A DNA stretch of 32,117 bases, from contig NZ_CBTK010000010.1 of NCBI RefSeq assembly GCF_000531125.1, forward strand, positions 1 through 32,117, given 5' to 3'. Below the pieces are notes generated by a model that made no database searches, was not told where the DNA came from, and saw only the letters and a list, made by a program, of their open reading frames with translations. Origin of the DNA: Candidatus Contendobacter odensis Run_B_J11. GTDB lineage: Bacteria; Pseudomonadota; Gammaproteobacteria; Competibacterales; Competibacteraceae. Positions 6,373 to 14,416 of this stretch are shown in pieces; within the stretch, counting starts at the first letter, position 1; every line of letters starts with the position of its first letter. The translations under genes were made by a program, and so were the position numbers.

Positions 6373-6990
6373 TTACATTGCGTATCCGGCTTTTTCCAGC
6401 TCAGCATAAGTCGTCGGCTGGCGTGTTGGGTCAATGTCCAGACCTAATTGCAAACCGATTTGCGACAGTGAGAAAATACCGCGCACGGCTTGCTGTCCAA
6501 CGCCGGAGTCGCTATCTATCACCAGCGCATGCTGGCGATTGACCTGACGCAGCGTAGCGATGATGTCGCCGACCCGCGCGCTCAACACCTCTTTCATCAG
6601 CAGCGCCTCCAACTTTGGTCTGAGCGTCATCAAATCGGCAACCAGCAACTCATCCCAAACACCGCCGGCTTTGGTCAGAATGCGTCCGGGCTTGTCCCCT
6701 TCGATGTCACGACTGGTAATCAATCCAATGACTCGATTATTGGCGTCACTGACCAATAACAGGCGCACCCCATGTTGAATCATGGTTGTCAGCGCCTCGT
6801 TAATCGGTACGGACAGTTGAGTAATATGGGGAATGACCTGACTGAGATCGGTCATCACTCCGACAGCGGCATCAGCAGCGATGACCGGTTTAATAGCCGG
6901 CTGTTTGGCGCGAATGCGCCGCTTAGGGCGGCAGTACCCCGTGCCGGGTTCCAGACGATGCAATGAGAGCGGTGGGTAGGTATGGGTCAT
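6373..6990 (-). CDS. CBS-domain-pair protein
   Basis: A 205-residue soluble protein with two CBS motifs. The first covers about residues 51-105 (VIPHITQLSVPINEALTTM ... LLVSDANNRVIGLITSRDI). The second covers about 117-185 (ADLMTLRPKLEALLMKEV ... ALVIDSDSGVGQQAVRGIFSLSQI). The first 45 residues are basic and unassigned. CBS pairs bind adenine nucleotides or S-adenosyl compounds and often sense energy state. No catalytic domain is attached. It starts at the ATG at 6990 (GGAAG upstream) and is divergent from the RegB-like kinase gene, sharing the intergenic region that holds the second RegA-like element. Confidence 0.8.
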   Translation of the reverse strand: MTHTYPPLSLHRLEPGTGYCRPKRRIRAKQPAIKPVIAADAAVGVMTDLSQVIPHITQLSVPINEALTTMIQHGVRLLLVSDANNRVIGLITSRDIEGDKPGRILTKAGGVWDELLVADLMTLRPKLEALLMKEVLSARVGDIIATLRQVNRQHALVIDSDSGVGQQAVRGIFSLSQIGLQLGLDIDPTRQPTTYAELEKAGYAM

Positions 6991-7077
6991 GGGGGCGACT
7001 TCCAGGATACAAAACAGGTTAAAGAGGATCGATGCAACGATGAAAACCGCTACGCCTCTGTGGATCCTGCCATCATC

Positions 7078-7125
7078 CTAAGTCGTGGCGCGCAATTTTG
7101 GGATGTGACAAATTACCGCGCATGT
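7078..7125. promoter_or_regulatory. RegA/PrrA-like element between the CBS gene and regB (element 2)
   Basis: CTAAGTCG (7078-7085) and GACAAATT (7107-7114) occur at exactly the same 29-bp offset as in the element upstream of mbnP, and CCGC follows at the same position. The core reads GTGAC-aaatt-ACCGC, a degenerate RegA half-site pair. It lies 87 bp upstream of the CBS gene and 73 bp upstream of the preferred regB start, so it could control either gene or autoregulate the two-component system. An A/T-rich taaaatataac at 7143-7153 is a possible -10 for regB. Confidence 0.45.
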
Positions 7126-7198
7126 CCGGTTGAAGGCGCGGCTAAAATATAACGTTCACCACGCCCGAAACGGCGATTACCGGATCGGATTTAATCGA

Positions 7199-8434
7199 AT
7201 GGAAGATTTGCGACGCCTGCTGTTACTCCGTTTGCTGGTGATGCTGGGGCCGGTCATCATGCTGCTCTGGCTGTACTTCGGCCTGATCCCGCCCCATGCC
7301 CTGCCGGCGTGGTCGATAGTGATCTCTCTGGGATTGATGGCGCTGGCCGCCGCCACTTTGCGGCTGCGCACTCAGCGTGCTACTGCGCTGACGGCATGGG
7401 AGTTATTCGCCCATCTTCAGATCGACGTGCTGGCGCTGGCGATACTGTTGTTCTTCAGTGGCGGCGCCAGTAACCCTTTCGTTTCGCTGCTGCTCTTGCC
7501 GTTGATCATCACCGCCGCACTGCTGCCGCCCGGCTGTGTCTGGGCGATGGCAGGAGTGACGGTGACGGTTTATACCGCGCTGATGTTCTATTACCTGCCG
7601 CTGCCGGGGATGATCAGCGGCCACGGTCCCGGCTTTCATGCGCATTTATGGGGAATGTGGCTGGTGTTCGTGATTAGCGCTCTGCTGATCGCCGGCTTCG
7701 TGGCGCGATTGGCGGAAATGTTACGACAGCGGGACCGTCAGTTAGCGCGCTTGCGGGAAAAAGCGTTGCGCGACGAACAAATCCTGACCTTGGGAATGTT
7801 CGCAGCCGGTGCGGCCCACGAGTTAGGCACCCCTTTATCAACCATCGCAGTGCTGGCGCGGGAACTGGAACACGCCCATGGCGAAGACGCGCCGCACCGC
7901 GCTGACCTGCGCACCCTGCGTCAGCAAGTGGAGGTGTGCAAAAGCATTCTCGGCGACTTGCTTAAAAGCGCCGATTTAGCGACCGACCGCGAGGCCGCGC
8001 AAGCGTTGGATGTGCTGCTGGAACACATCCGCAACCGCTGGCAATTACTGCATCCCCGCGTGCCGCTGCGGGTCAGTTGCGCGGGACCATCGCCCTCGCC
8101 GGCGGTGGCGGCGCCGCAAACCATCGGACAAACCTTGATTAGCTTGCTCAACAACGCCGCCGACGCCTGCCCCAAGGGCGTGGATTTGGCAGGACGCTGG
8201 GATGCGTGCCGGGTGGTCATTGAGATTCGTGATCATGGGCCGGGGCTGCCGCCGGATGTGGCGAATCGCGTCGGGGAAGCCTTCTTTTCTACCAAGGAGG
8301 GCGGCATTGGCATCGGTTTATTGCTGGCCAATGCCGCGTTGGAGCGGCTGGGCGGAGAAGTCAGCCTGTTGCGCGATCCTCAGGGCGGCACCTGCACCCG
8401 GATCGATTTGCCGGCGCGGGTCGGCATGGCCTGA
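7199..8434 (+). CDS. regB: RegB/PrrB-type redox sensor histidine kinase
   Basis: I place the start at the ATG at 7199 (411 residues). The frame is open to a TTG at 7130 but without a ribosome site. The N-terminal half has about six hydrophobic helices (residues 10-170). It carries the fully conserved quinone-binding heptapeptide GGASNPF at 88-94. The H-box GAAHELGTPLSTIA places the phosphorylated His at 207, and the redox-sensing Cys typical of RegB is present as Cys247 in QQVEVCKSIL. NNAADA (318-323) and DHGPGLP (345-351) form the ATP site. RegB autophosphorylates when the quinone pool or Cys is reduced and signals to RegA. The stop overlaps the regulator start (TGATG), so the two are coupled. 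Confidence 0.9.
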   Translation: MEDLRRLLLLRLLVMLGPVIMLLWLYFGLIPPHALPAWSIVISLGLMALAAATLRLRTQRATALTAWELFAHLQIDVLALAILLFFSGGASNPFVSLLLLPLIITAALLPPGCVWAMAGVTVTVYTALMFYYLPLPGMISGHGPGFHAHLWGMWLVFVISALLIAGFVARLAEMLRQRDRQLARLREKALRDEQILTLGMFAAGAAHELGTPLSTIAVLARELEHAHGEDAPHRADLRTLRQQVEVCKSILGDLLKSADLATDREAAQALDVLLEHIRNRWQLLHPRVPLRVSCAGPSPSPAVAAPQTIGQTLISLLNNAADACPKGVDLAGRWDACRVVIEIRDHGPGLPPDVANRVGEAFFSTKEGGIGIGLLLANAALERLGGEVSLLRDPQGGTCTRIDLPARVGMA

Positions 8435-8979
8435 TGATGGAAGCGATGGATGGCTCCAGCCTGCTGCTGGTGGACGACGACGCCACTTTTTGCCGGGTGC
8501 TGGGTCTGGCTCTAAGCCGACGGGGCTTCGCGGTGGCGACCGCGCACGACAACGCGGCGGCGTTGCAACTGGCTCAAGCCGATCCGCCGGAATACGCCAT
8601 CGTGGATCTCAATCTGGCCGGCGATTCGGGTCTGAGTCTGATTCCTGAACTGCTCGCCCTCGATTCCGTCACCCGCATCGTGGTGCTCACCGGCTATGCC
8701 AGTATTGCTACAGCGGTGGAAGCGATCAAACTGGGCGCGGTGAATTATCTGGCCAAGCCCGCTGACGCCGATCAGGTGTTGGCCGCCTTAGCTGCTATTG
8801 CTGGCGATCCCGCCGCGCCGGTCAATACTCGCCCCCTGAGCATCGGTCGGCTGGAATGGGAACACATCCAGCGGGTACTGCATGACAACAGCGGCAACAT
8901 CTCCGCCACCGCCCGGCAGTTGGGAATGCATCGCCGCACCTTGCAACGCAAGCTGTCCAAACGGCCGGTCCGGTTCTAA
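8434..8979 (+). CDS. regA: RegA/PrrA-type response regulator
   Basis: A 181-residue regulator. The receiver domain (residues 8-122) has the acidic pair in LLVDDD (11-16), phospho-acceptor Asp58 in AIVDLN, the Thr in VVLTGYAS and Lys108 in LAKPAD. A short linker with Pro precedes the Fis-type HTH at about 155-175 (NISATARQLGMHRRTLQRKL), nearly the canonical RegA recognition helix. RegA activates or represses respiratory, carbon and redox genes. Here its likely targets in the window include the elements at 6158-6205 and 7078-7125. No senC gene accompanies the pair, unlike the classical alphaproteobacterial locus. The ATG at 8437 is an alternative start. Confidence 0.9.
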   Translation: MMEAMDGSSLLLVDDDATFCRVLGLALSRRGFAVATAHDNAAALQLAQADPPEYAIVDLNLAGDSGLSLIPELLALDSVTRIVVLTGYASIATAVEAIKLGAVNYLAKPADADQVLAALAAIAGDPAAPVNTRPLSIGRLEWEHIQRVLHDNSGNISATARQLGMHRRTLQRKLSKRPVRF

Positions 8980-9093
8980 CTCAGCAAGCGACGCATTGAT
9001 AATGGCTCAATATGGATTCCAGACGGTTGAAAAGGGTTCGCCCTGAAGGAGACCGAGCAGGTTGCGAGCCGCTGCAATCGAGAGTCGCGGATA

Positions 9094-9318
9094 ATGATCA
9101 ACCTTCAAAACCTGCTGGATGATGTGAAATGCTACGAAACGGTTCGGCAGCTACGCTGGTCCGGGGGGGTTGCTTTGGAAGCCACCGTCAGCGGGGCGGG
9201 AGGTGACGCCTGTGAAGAGCAAGGCTCTGGCGTCGGGCGCAAGATCACCGTGAAACCGGCCTCGGTGAAGCAGGCAATCATCCATGGGCTTATTGGTCCA
9301 TGGGTGATGCAACGGTAA
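9094..9318 (+). pseudogene. IS1595-like transposase N-terminal scrap
   Basis: The open frame begins MINLQNLLDDVKCYETVRQL and continues RWSGGV. This matches the start of ISXO2/IS1595-type transposases, which normally go on into a zinc-ribbon CPHC. Here the zinc-ribbon is lost. Another frame then reads GSHRQ, as though a short deletion and frameshift hit the first CxxC knuckle. The rest of the 74-codon frame is unrelated. The remaining 8980-9093 and 9319-9374 hold nothing recognisable. Confidence 0.55.
9277..9308. repeat. imperfect hairpin built on CCATGG
   Basis: ATCATCCATGG (9277-9287) pairs with CCATGGGTGAT (9298-9308) with one T-G wobble and a 10-base loop. No T-run follows, so it is not an obvious terminator. 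It may belong to the decayed insertion sequence. Confidence 0.4.
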
Positions 9319-9374
9319 TCAACCATGACGATTCTTACCTATACTTTCAGGGCTTTCACCCGGCAGCCCTCCTG

Positions 9375-9402
9375 CGTCATACCGGCTTTCGCCGGTATGA
9401 CG
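9375..9402. repeat. perfect palindromic intergenic repeat upstream of phaC
   Basis: CGTCATACCGGC (9375-9386) and GCCGGTATGACG (9391-9402) form a perfect 12-bp stem with a TTTC loop. This sequence type is a common dispersed repeat in proteobacterial intergenic regions. It lies 54 bp before the phaC start, so it would fall in or near the phaC leader. Confidence 0.8.
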
Positions 9403-9456
9403 GAAAGCGAAAGTCCGACTTTATAAAGTCATCCCTGTCCTAAGCGAGGTATCGTC

Positions 9457-11262
9457 ATGTCCCCGTCTACCGCGCCGTCCACTCCCGATCTCAAAACCGC
9501 TGATCCCAACAAGCTGGCCCAGAATCTTTCCAAGATCATCGAGCAAAGCCAGCGTGTCTTGCAGGAGTATCTCAAGCGCCAGGAGCGCGGCGATCAAATT
9601 TCCCTCATCGATCCCGCCATCATCGGCAAATCGTTCCAGGAGCTGTTTCAGCAATTGTTGAAAGATCCCGACAAGTTGATCAAGGCTCAGGTCGAATTCT
9701 GGAAGAACTATCTTGACCTATGGCAAGCTGCTTCCCAGCGCTTGGCGGGGCACGAAACCCAGCCGGTGATTGAACCGCCACCCGGCGACAAGCGTTTTAA
9801 GGACCAGCAGTGGGCCGAAAACGTAGTATTCGATTTCATCAAACAATCCTATCTACTGTCCGCTGACAGCCTGCAAGGACTGGTACAAAGCGTCGAAGGG
9901 CTGGACGATAAGACTGCCCGCAAGGTGCAGTTCTACACTCGCCAGTTCGTAGACGCGATGGCCCCGACCAACTTCGTGCTGACCAATCCGACCGTACTCC
10001 AGGCTACGCTGGATTCGGGTGGCGATAACCTGGTCAAGGGCTTGCAAAACGTACTGACCGACCTGGAGCGCGGGCGCGGGCAATTGCAGATTACGATGAC
10101 CGATCTCAACGCCTTCACGCCGGGTGAAAATGTCGCGGTCACGCCCGGCAAGGTCATCTACCAGAGTGAATTGCTGCAACTCATCCAGTACAACCCCAGC
10201 ACCCCAACCGTCTGTCAGCGGCCGTTCCTGTTCGTTTCGCCCTGGATCAACAAGTTTTACATCATGGACATGCGGCCCAAAAACTCGATGGTCAAGTGGA
10301 TGGTGGATCAGGGCTTCACCGTGTTTATGACCTCGTGGATCAACCCCGACGAACGGCTGGCGCATAAAACCTTCGACGATTACATGCTGGCCTGCGTGGA
10401 GGCGATGGACGCCATTGAACAGGCCACCGGCGAGCGGGAAATCAGTGCTGCCGGCTACTGCCTGGGCGGTACTCTGCTGCTGAGCACCCTAGCTTGGCTC
10501 GCCGCCAAGAAGGACAAGCGGGTAAAAAGCGCCATCTGCTTCGCCTGCATGACCGACTTCAGCGAACCGGGCGAACTGGAGGTATTCATTGACGAGGAGT
10601 TAATCACTCTGCTGGAGAAGCAGATGGGCGAACGGGGCTATCTGGACGGCAGCCAGATGGCCGGCGTGTTCAGCATGTTGCGCGCCAACGATCTGATCTG
10701 GTACTTCGTGGTGAACAACTACCTGCTGGGCAACGATCCCTACCCCTTCGATCTGCTGTACTGGAATTCCGATTCCACCCGGATGCCCCGGGACATGCAC
10801 AGTTTCTACGTGCGCAACATGTATCAGAAGAATCTACTGCGCCAACCGGGCGGCATTACTCTGGCCGGTGTGCCGATTGATTTACGCAAAATCAAGACGC
10901 CGGTCTGTTTCCTGTCGGCCTACGAGGATCACATCGCGCCGTGGAAATCCACTTATGCCGGCACGCAACTGGTCGGCGGGCCAGTGAAATTCGTACTGAG
11001 CGGCTCCGGCCACATCGCTGGAGTCATCAATCCGGCCTCTTCCGACAAGTACGGCTATTGGCTCAACCCCAACAATTCGCCGAATCCCGATGACTGGTTC
11101 AAGGGTGCGGTCAAACAGGAAGGCTCGTGGTGGCCGGACTGGCTGGCCTGGCTGCAACCTCACACCGGCCCGCAAGTGCCGGCCCGTACCCCGGGCGATG
11201 GCAAACTGAAACCGGTCGAGGACGCGCCCGGTTCCTACGTCAAGATGCGCTACGACCAGTGA
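9457..11262 (+). CDS. phaC: class I poly(3-hydroxyalkanoate) synthase
   Basis: A 601-residue PHA synthase, close to the usual class I length. It polymerises (R)-3-hydroxyacyl-CoA into storage granules. The N-terminal PhaC_N region (about 60-260) includes NFVLTNPTVL and the conserved VFMTSWINPDE follows at 289-299. The catalytic triad is visible: Cys335 in the modified lipase box GYCLGG, Asp491 in SAYEDHIAPW, and His519 in GSGHIAGVINP. The ATG at 9457 has GAGGT 7 bases upstream. It stands alone, with no phaA, phaB or phaP in the window, and converges on cca with only 14 bp between the stops. The catalytic residues are intact, so an active synthase is expected. Confidence 0.95.
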   Translation: MSPSTAPSTPDLKTADPNKLAQNLSKIIEQSQRVLQEYLKRQERGDQISLIDPAIIGKSFQELFQQLLKDPDKLIKAQVEFWKNYLDLWQAASQRLAGHETQPVIEPPPGDKRFKDQQWAENVVFDFIKQSYLLSADSLQGLVQSVEGLDDKTARKVQFYTRQFVDAMAPTNFVLTNPTVLQATLDSGGDNLVKGLQNVLTDLERGRGQLQITMTDLNAFTPGENVAVTPGKVIYQSELLQLIQYNPSTPTVCQRPFLFVSPWINKFYIMDMRPKNSMVKWMVDQGFTVFMTSWINPDERLAHKTFDDYMLACVEAMDAIEQATGEREISAAGYCLGGTLLLSTLAWLAAKKDKRVKSAICFACMTDFSEPGELEVFIDEELITLLEKQMGERGYLDGSQMAGVFSMLRANDLIWYFVVNNYLLGNDPYPFDLLYWNSDSTRMPRDMHSFYVRNMYQKNLLRQPGGITLAGVPIDLRKIKTPVCFLSAYEDHIAPWKSTYAGTQLVGGPVKFVLSGSGHIAGVINPASSDKYGYWLNPNNSPNPDDWFKGAVKQEGSWWPDWLAWLQPHTGPQVPARTPGDGKLKPVEDAPGSYVKMRYDQ

Positions 11263-11276
11263 CTAATCTCATAATC

Positions 11277-12521
11277 TCAGGCGGGCGTCTCAGAGTCCCG
11301 AAATGCCTGCCTGACTTGGGTAATCGCCGCCAGTCGCTCCCGTTGTAACGCTTCCGCCAGCGCCAGTCCGGTCAAGCCTTGCGCCAGCAGCGGCCGCGCC
11401 TGAACCGCCGCTGCCGCCTGATAAACCTGGCGCATGAATTCCGCCTGAATATAATCCCGGTTTTCCAGACCGGTTCGGCCCCGCGCATCGGCTTCACAGA
11501 CGATGAGGTATTGCTCGAAACGCTGCGGTTTACGGAAGGCGTCCAGCCCTTGCAGGGTGTTGAGCAGGGTTTTCGGGCGCAACTCCAGCGCCCGGTGGCA
11601 ATGAGTGTGATAGCGTGCAGTCAATACCCCCAGTTCCCGGTACATATTGGGAACCCGCAACCGCTGGCAGAGCGTCCGAATCAAATCCGAGCCGCGTTGT
11701 TCGTGGCCGTGGTGGCGAGGCCAGTCGTCGGGTTGCGTGGTTCCCTTGCCGAGGTCATGAACCAATACGGCGAAGCGGGTCACGGCGTCTGCGTTCAGTC
11801 GCACCGCTTGCGCCAACGCCAGCAGGGTATGGACGCCCGTATCAATCTCAGGATGATGCGCTGCGGGTTGCGGCACCCCGAACAACCGGTCCAGTTCCGG
11901 GAAAATCCGCGCCAGCGCTCCGCACTCGCGCAGCGTAGCGATGAATTGTTCCGGATGGGATTCGCCCAGGGCGCGCACGGTTTCCGCCCACACTCGTTCT
12001 GGCACCAGACTATCCACTTCACCGCTGGCAACCATGGTTCGCATCAGATTCAGCGTTTCCGGGGCGACTCGAAACCCCAACGGCGCATAACGGGCGCTGA
12101 ATCGGGCCAGCCGCAGGATCCGCACCGGATCTTCAGCGAAGGCCGGCGAGACATGTCGCAGCCAGCGGGTTTCGAGATCGCAGGTGCCGCGATAAGGATC
12201 GATCAGTCGGCCCTGGGCGTCGCGAGCCATGGCATTGATGGTGAGGTCACGGCGCAACAGGTCTTGTTCCAGCGTCACATCAGGCGCGGCATGGACGCTG
12301 AAGCCATGGTAGCCCGGCGCGGTCTTGCGTTCAGTGCGGGCCAGCGCGTATTCCTCGTGAGTATTCGGGTGCAGGAACACTGGAAAGTCTTTGCCGACTG
12401 ATCGGAAACCACGCGCCAACAGCTCGGCGGGCGTAGCGCCGACCACCACCCAATCGCGTTCCTGGACCGGTACGCCCAACAAGTCGTCGCGCACCGCGCC
12501 GCCGACCAGATAAATTTCCAT
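11277..12521 (-). CDS. cca: multifunctional CCA tRNA nucleotidyltransferase
   Basis: A 414-residue class II enzyme that adds or repairs the 3'-CCA of tRNAs. The start ATG at 12521 gives [12 protein letters not shown], matching the E. coli start. An ATG at 12536 would add five residues. The nucleotidyltransferase motif GGAVRD lies at 7-12, the metal-binding pair at Glu21/Asp23 (DxD in E. coli, here ExD), and RRDLTIN with [15 protein letters not shown] follows. The C-terminal HD phosphohydrolase region is present ([12 protein letters not shown] and VHDLGKG). Full length compared with the 412-residue E. coli protein. The gene is single on the minus strand between phaC and the aminopeptidase gene. 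Confidence 0.95.
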   Translation of the reverse strand: MEIYLVGGAVRDDLLGVPVQERDWVVVGATPAELLARGFRSVGKDFPVFLHPNTHEEYALARTERKTAPGYHGFSVHAAPDVTLEQDLLRRDLTINAMARDAQGRLIDPYRGTCDLETRWLRHVSPAFAEDPVRILRLARFSARYAPLGFRVAPETLNLMRTMVASGEVDSLVPERVWAETVRALGESHPEQFIATLRECGALARIFPELDRLFGVPQPAAHHPEIDTGVHTLLALAQAVRLNADAVTRFAVLVHDLGKGTTQPDDWPRHHGHEQRGSDLIRTLCQRLRVPNMYRELGVLTARYHTHCHRALELRPKTLLNTLQGLDAFRKPQRFEQYLIVCEADARGRTGLENRDYIQAEFMRQVYQAAAAVQARPLLAQGLTGLALAEALQRERLAAITQVRQAFRDSETPA

Positions 12522-12574
12522 TGTGCTTACATTCATCGCTTAGCGTTCTATGACAGGCATAATACAAGTGCTCA

Positions 12575-12599
12575 GCGGATTTTCTGGGGTGTAATCCGC
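12575..12599. promoter_or_regulatory. hairpin in the divergent cca/aminopeptidase interval
   Basis: GCGGATT (12575-12581) pairs with AATCCGC (12593-12599) across an 11-base loop. It lies midway between the divergent starts at 12521 and 12634, so it may be an operator or a leader hairpin. A CATAAT at 12558-12563 nearby is a possible -10. No matching -35 is convincing. Confidence 0.3.
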
Positions 12600-12633
12600 A
12601 CGGGCTGATAAACCTTAGACGGTTTTACCAACG

Positions 12634-13776
12634 ATGCGGCGAACTTTCTGGATACTTTTTATCATGGTGGGCCTCGGGCTGGCGCTGTCGGGCTGTACCG
12701 AACTGGCCTATTACCGGCAGGCGGCGGCGGGGCAGTGGGATTTGTTGCAGGCGCGCCGGCCGGTAGCCGAGGTGCTGGCCGATCCGGCGACTGCCCCGAA
12801 CGTGCGTCAGCGGCTGGAAACCGCCCAAGCGTTACGCGCCTTCGCCAGCGCTGAACTGGCTCTGCCCGACAATGACAGTTACCGCAGTTACGTCGATGTG
12901 CAGCGGCTCTATGTGGTCAAAAATGTGTTTGCCGCGCCGGAACTGGAACTGGAACCGCGTCGCTGGTGTTTCCCGATAGCGGGTTGTTTGAGTTATCGCG
13001 GCTATTTCGACGCCGAAGCGGCGCAGCACCTGGCCGATGCATTGCGGGCGGACGGTGATGAGGTCTATGTCGCCGATATTGCAGCGTATTCGACTTTGGG
13101 CTGGTTCGCTGATCCGCTCTTGAACACCTTTATCCATTGGCCGACCGGGCGGTTGGCGGAACTGATGTTTCACGAACTGGCCCATCAGCGGCTGTACCTC
13201 GCCGACGATACCGCCTTCAACGAAGCGTTCGCGACGGCTGTAGGTCACTTGGGTGCGGAACGCTGGCTGGTGCAGCGGGGTAGTGCGCGTGAGCAGGAAG
13301 AGTACAGCGCTGATGACCGTCGCCGACAGGCGTTTTTACAAATCGTGACGGCGAGCCGCGAGTCCTTGGCAGCGGTGTACGCCTCGGATCAATCCGATGC
13401 TGAAAAACGAGTCGAGAAACAACGGATTCTGGCCGAATTGCGTACCCGCTATCGGGAACTGAAACAGGAGTGGGGCGGCTATGCCGGTTACGACCGCTGG
13501 TTCGAGCAGGATTTGAACAACGCCAAACTGGCCGGCCACAGTACCTACCATCGCTGGGTACCGGCGTTCATTGTCTTGTACGAGCAGGGCGGGCGGGATT
13601 TCACGACGTTCTATCAGGCAGCGGAAATTCTCGGACGCTTACCACCGCCGGAGCGGGAAGCGCGCTTGCGGGAGTTGCTGACCGTGCGTAGCCCGTCTAT
13701 GCTGGCGCATATCCCTTCGATTGCTGGAGCTGGTCATGCTCGAAACACGCGTTGCTCGTTTGTTCAAGAACGGTAG
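12634..13776 (+). CDS. zinc aminopeptidase-family lipoprotein (PF10023 type)
   Basis: A 380-residue lipoprotein with lipobox LALSGC (Cys at 21). The metallopeptidase signature HELAHQ sits near residue 181, with a downstream Glu in DTAFNEAFATAVG that would be the third zinc ligand. The conserved SYRGYFD block is upstream. This family was annotated as putative aminopeptidases, with substrate largely unstudied. The location is the periplasmic face of a membrane. The start ATG at 12634 has a weak ribosome site. The last 14 codons overlap the vapB gene in another frame, and the tail after LLTVRSPSMLAHI does not look like family sequence. The end may therefore have been altered when the toxin-antitoxin pair arrived. 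Confidence 0.85.
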   Translation: MRRTFWILFIMVGLGLALSGCTELAYYRQAAAGQWDLLQARRPVAEVLADPATAPNVRQRLETAQALRAFASAELALPDNDSYRSYVDVQRLYVVKNVFAAPELELEPRRWCFPIAGCLSYRGYFDAEAAQHLADALRADGDEVYVADIAAYSTLGWFADPLLNTFIHWPTGRLAELMFHELAHQRLYLADDTAFNEAFATAVGHLGAERWLVQRGSAREQEEYSADDRRRQAFLQIVTASRESLAAVYASDQSDAEKRVEKQRILAELRTRYRELKQEWGGYAGYDRWFEQDLNNAKLAGHSTYHRWVPAFIVLYEQGGRDFTTFYQAAEILGRLPPPEREARLRELLTVRSPSMLAHIPSIAGAGHARNTRCSFVQER

Positions 13777-14008
13777 CAGCCAAGCCGTTCGTTTGCCCGC
13801 TGAATTCCGCTTCGAGAGTGAAGAGATTTATATCACTCGCGACGCGGCGAGTGGGGATGTGGTGCTTTCAACCCGGCCCGGGGCGAAGGCATGGGACGAA
13901 TTTTTCGCCCTGATCCATAGTATCGAAGCATCCGATGATTTCATGGCCGAACGTCCGCTCAACGTTATTCCGTGCGAGCGTGATCTGTTTGCGGAAGATG
14001 TGAGCTAA
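13736..14008 (+). CDS. vapB: VapB-type antitoxin, AbrB/SpoVT family
   Basis: A 90-residue antitoxin. The N-terminal swapped-hairpin DNA-binding domain is clear in VARLFKNGSSQAVRLPAEFRF (residues 6-26). The C-terminal helix and acidic tail would wrap the toxin. I chose the ATG at 13736 over the one at 13721 because GGAG lies 6 bases before it and the family begins immediately before this motif. It overlaps the 3' end of the aminopeptidase gene by 41 bp and precedes vapC by 2 bp. VapBC complexes usually repress their own promoter, which would have to lie inside the aminopeptidase coding sequence. Confidence 0.9.
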   Translation: MLETRVARLFKNGSSQAVRLPAEFRFESEEIYITRDAASGDVVLSTRPGAKAWDEFFALIHSIEASDDFMAERPLNVIPCERDLFAEDVS

Positions 14009-14010
14009 CT

Positions 14011-14415
14011 ATGCTGCACATGCTTGATACCGACACGGCGAGCTACCTGATCAAGGGTCGCTCGCCGGTCATCGAGGCTCATCTGGCGACTCTGTTGTCG
14101 TCCAATGTCTGCATCTCGGTGATGACGCGCGCCGAATTGCTGTACGGGTTGAAGCGGTTGCCCCCCGAACATCGGTTGCACTTAGCCGTGCGTCACTTTC
14201 TCAAAATCGTGCGGGTACTGCCTTGGGATGCGGATGCGGCGGACTTTTACGCCGATATCCGCTACCAACTGGTTACGACCGGTCAGCCCATTGGGGAAAT
14301 GGATATGATGATTGCGGCGCATTCGCTGTCGGCCGGCGCCGTCCTGGTCACGAACAACATCCGCCATTACCAGCGTATCGTCGCTCCGCTGATCCTGGTC
14401 AATTGGAGCGAATAA
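14011..14415 (+). CDS. vapC: VapC-type PIN-domain toxin ribonuclease
   Basis: A 134-residue PIN-domain endoribonuclease, the toxin of the pair. Acidic catalytic residues visible are Asp6 (MLDTDTASYL), Glu42 (TRAELLYGL) and Asp98 (IGEMDMMIAAHSL). The last conserved position reads LVTNN, as in many FitB/VapC proteins. Members of the family cleave initiator tRNA or rRNA, and the target here is unknown. The start is 2 bp after the antitoxin stop, and the stop is 1 bp before the start of the ABC ATPase gene. Transcripts may therefore read through into the transporter gene. Confidence 0.9.
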   Translation: MLHMLDTDTASYLIKGRSPVIEAHLATLLSSNVCISVMTRAELLYGLKRLPPEHRLHLAVRHFLKIVRVLPWDADAADFYADIRYQLVTTGQPIGEMDMMIAAHSLSAGAVLVTNNIRHYQRIVAPLILVNWSE

Positions 14416-14416
14416 G

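Noticed and set aside
7130-7198. TTG start giving a 434-residue RegB
   Set aside because: No ribosome site and the extra residues are hydrophilic and lack family similarity. The ATG at 7199 fits better, and the extension would overlap the presumed promoter.
9277-9308. CCATGG hairpin considered as a terminator
   Set aside because: No U-run follows and no expressed gene ends just upstream.
11379-12401. 340-codon open frame on the plus strand opposite cca
   Set aside because: Shadow of the well-supported cca gene caused by high GC. No recognisable domain and no ribosome site.
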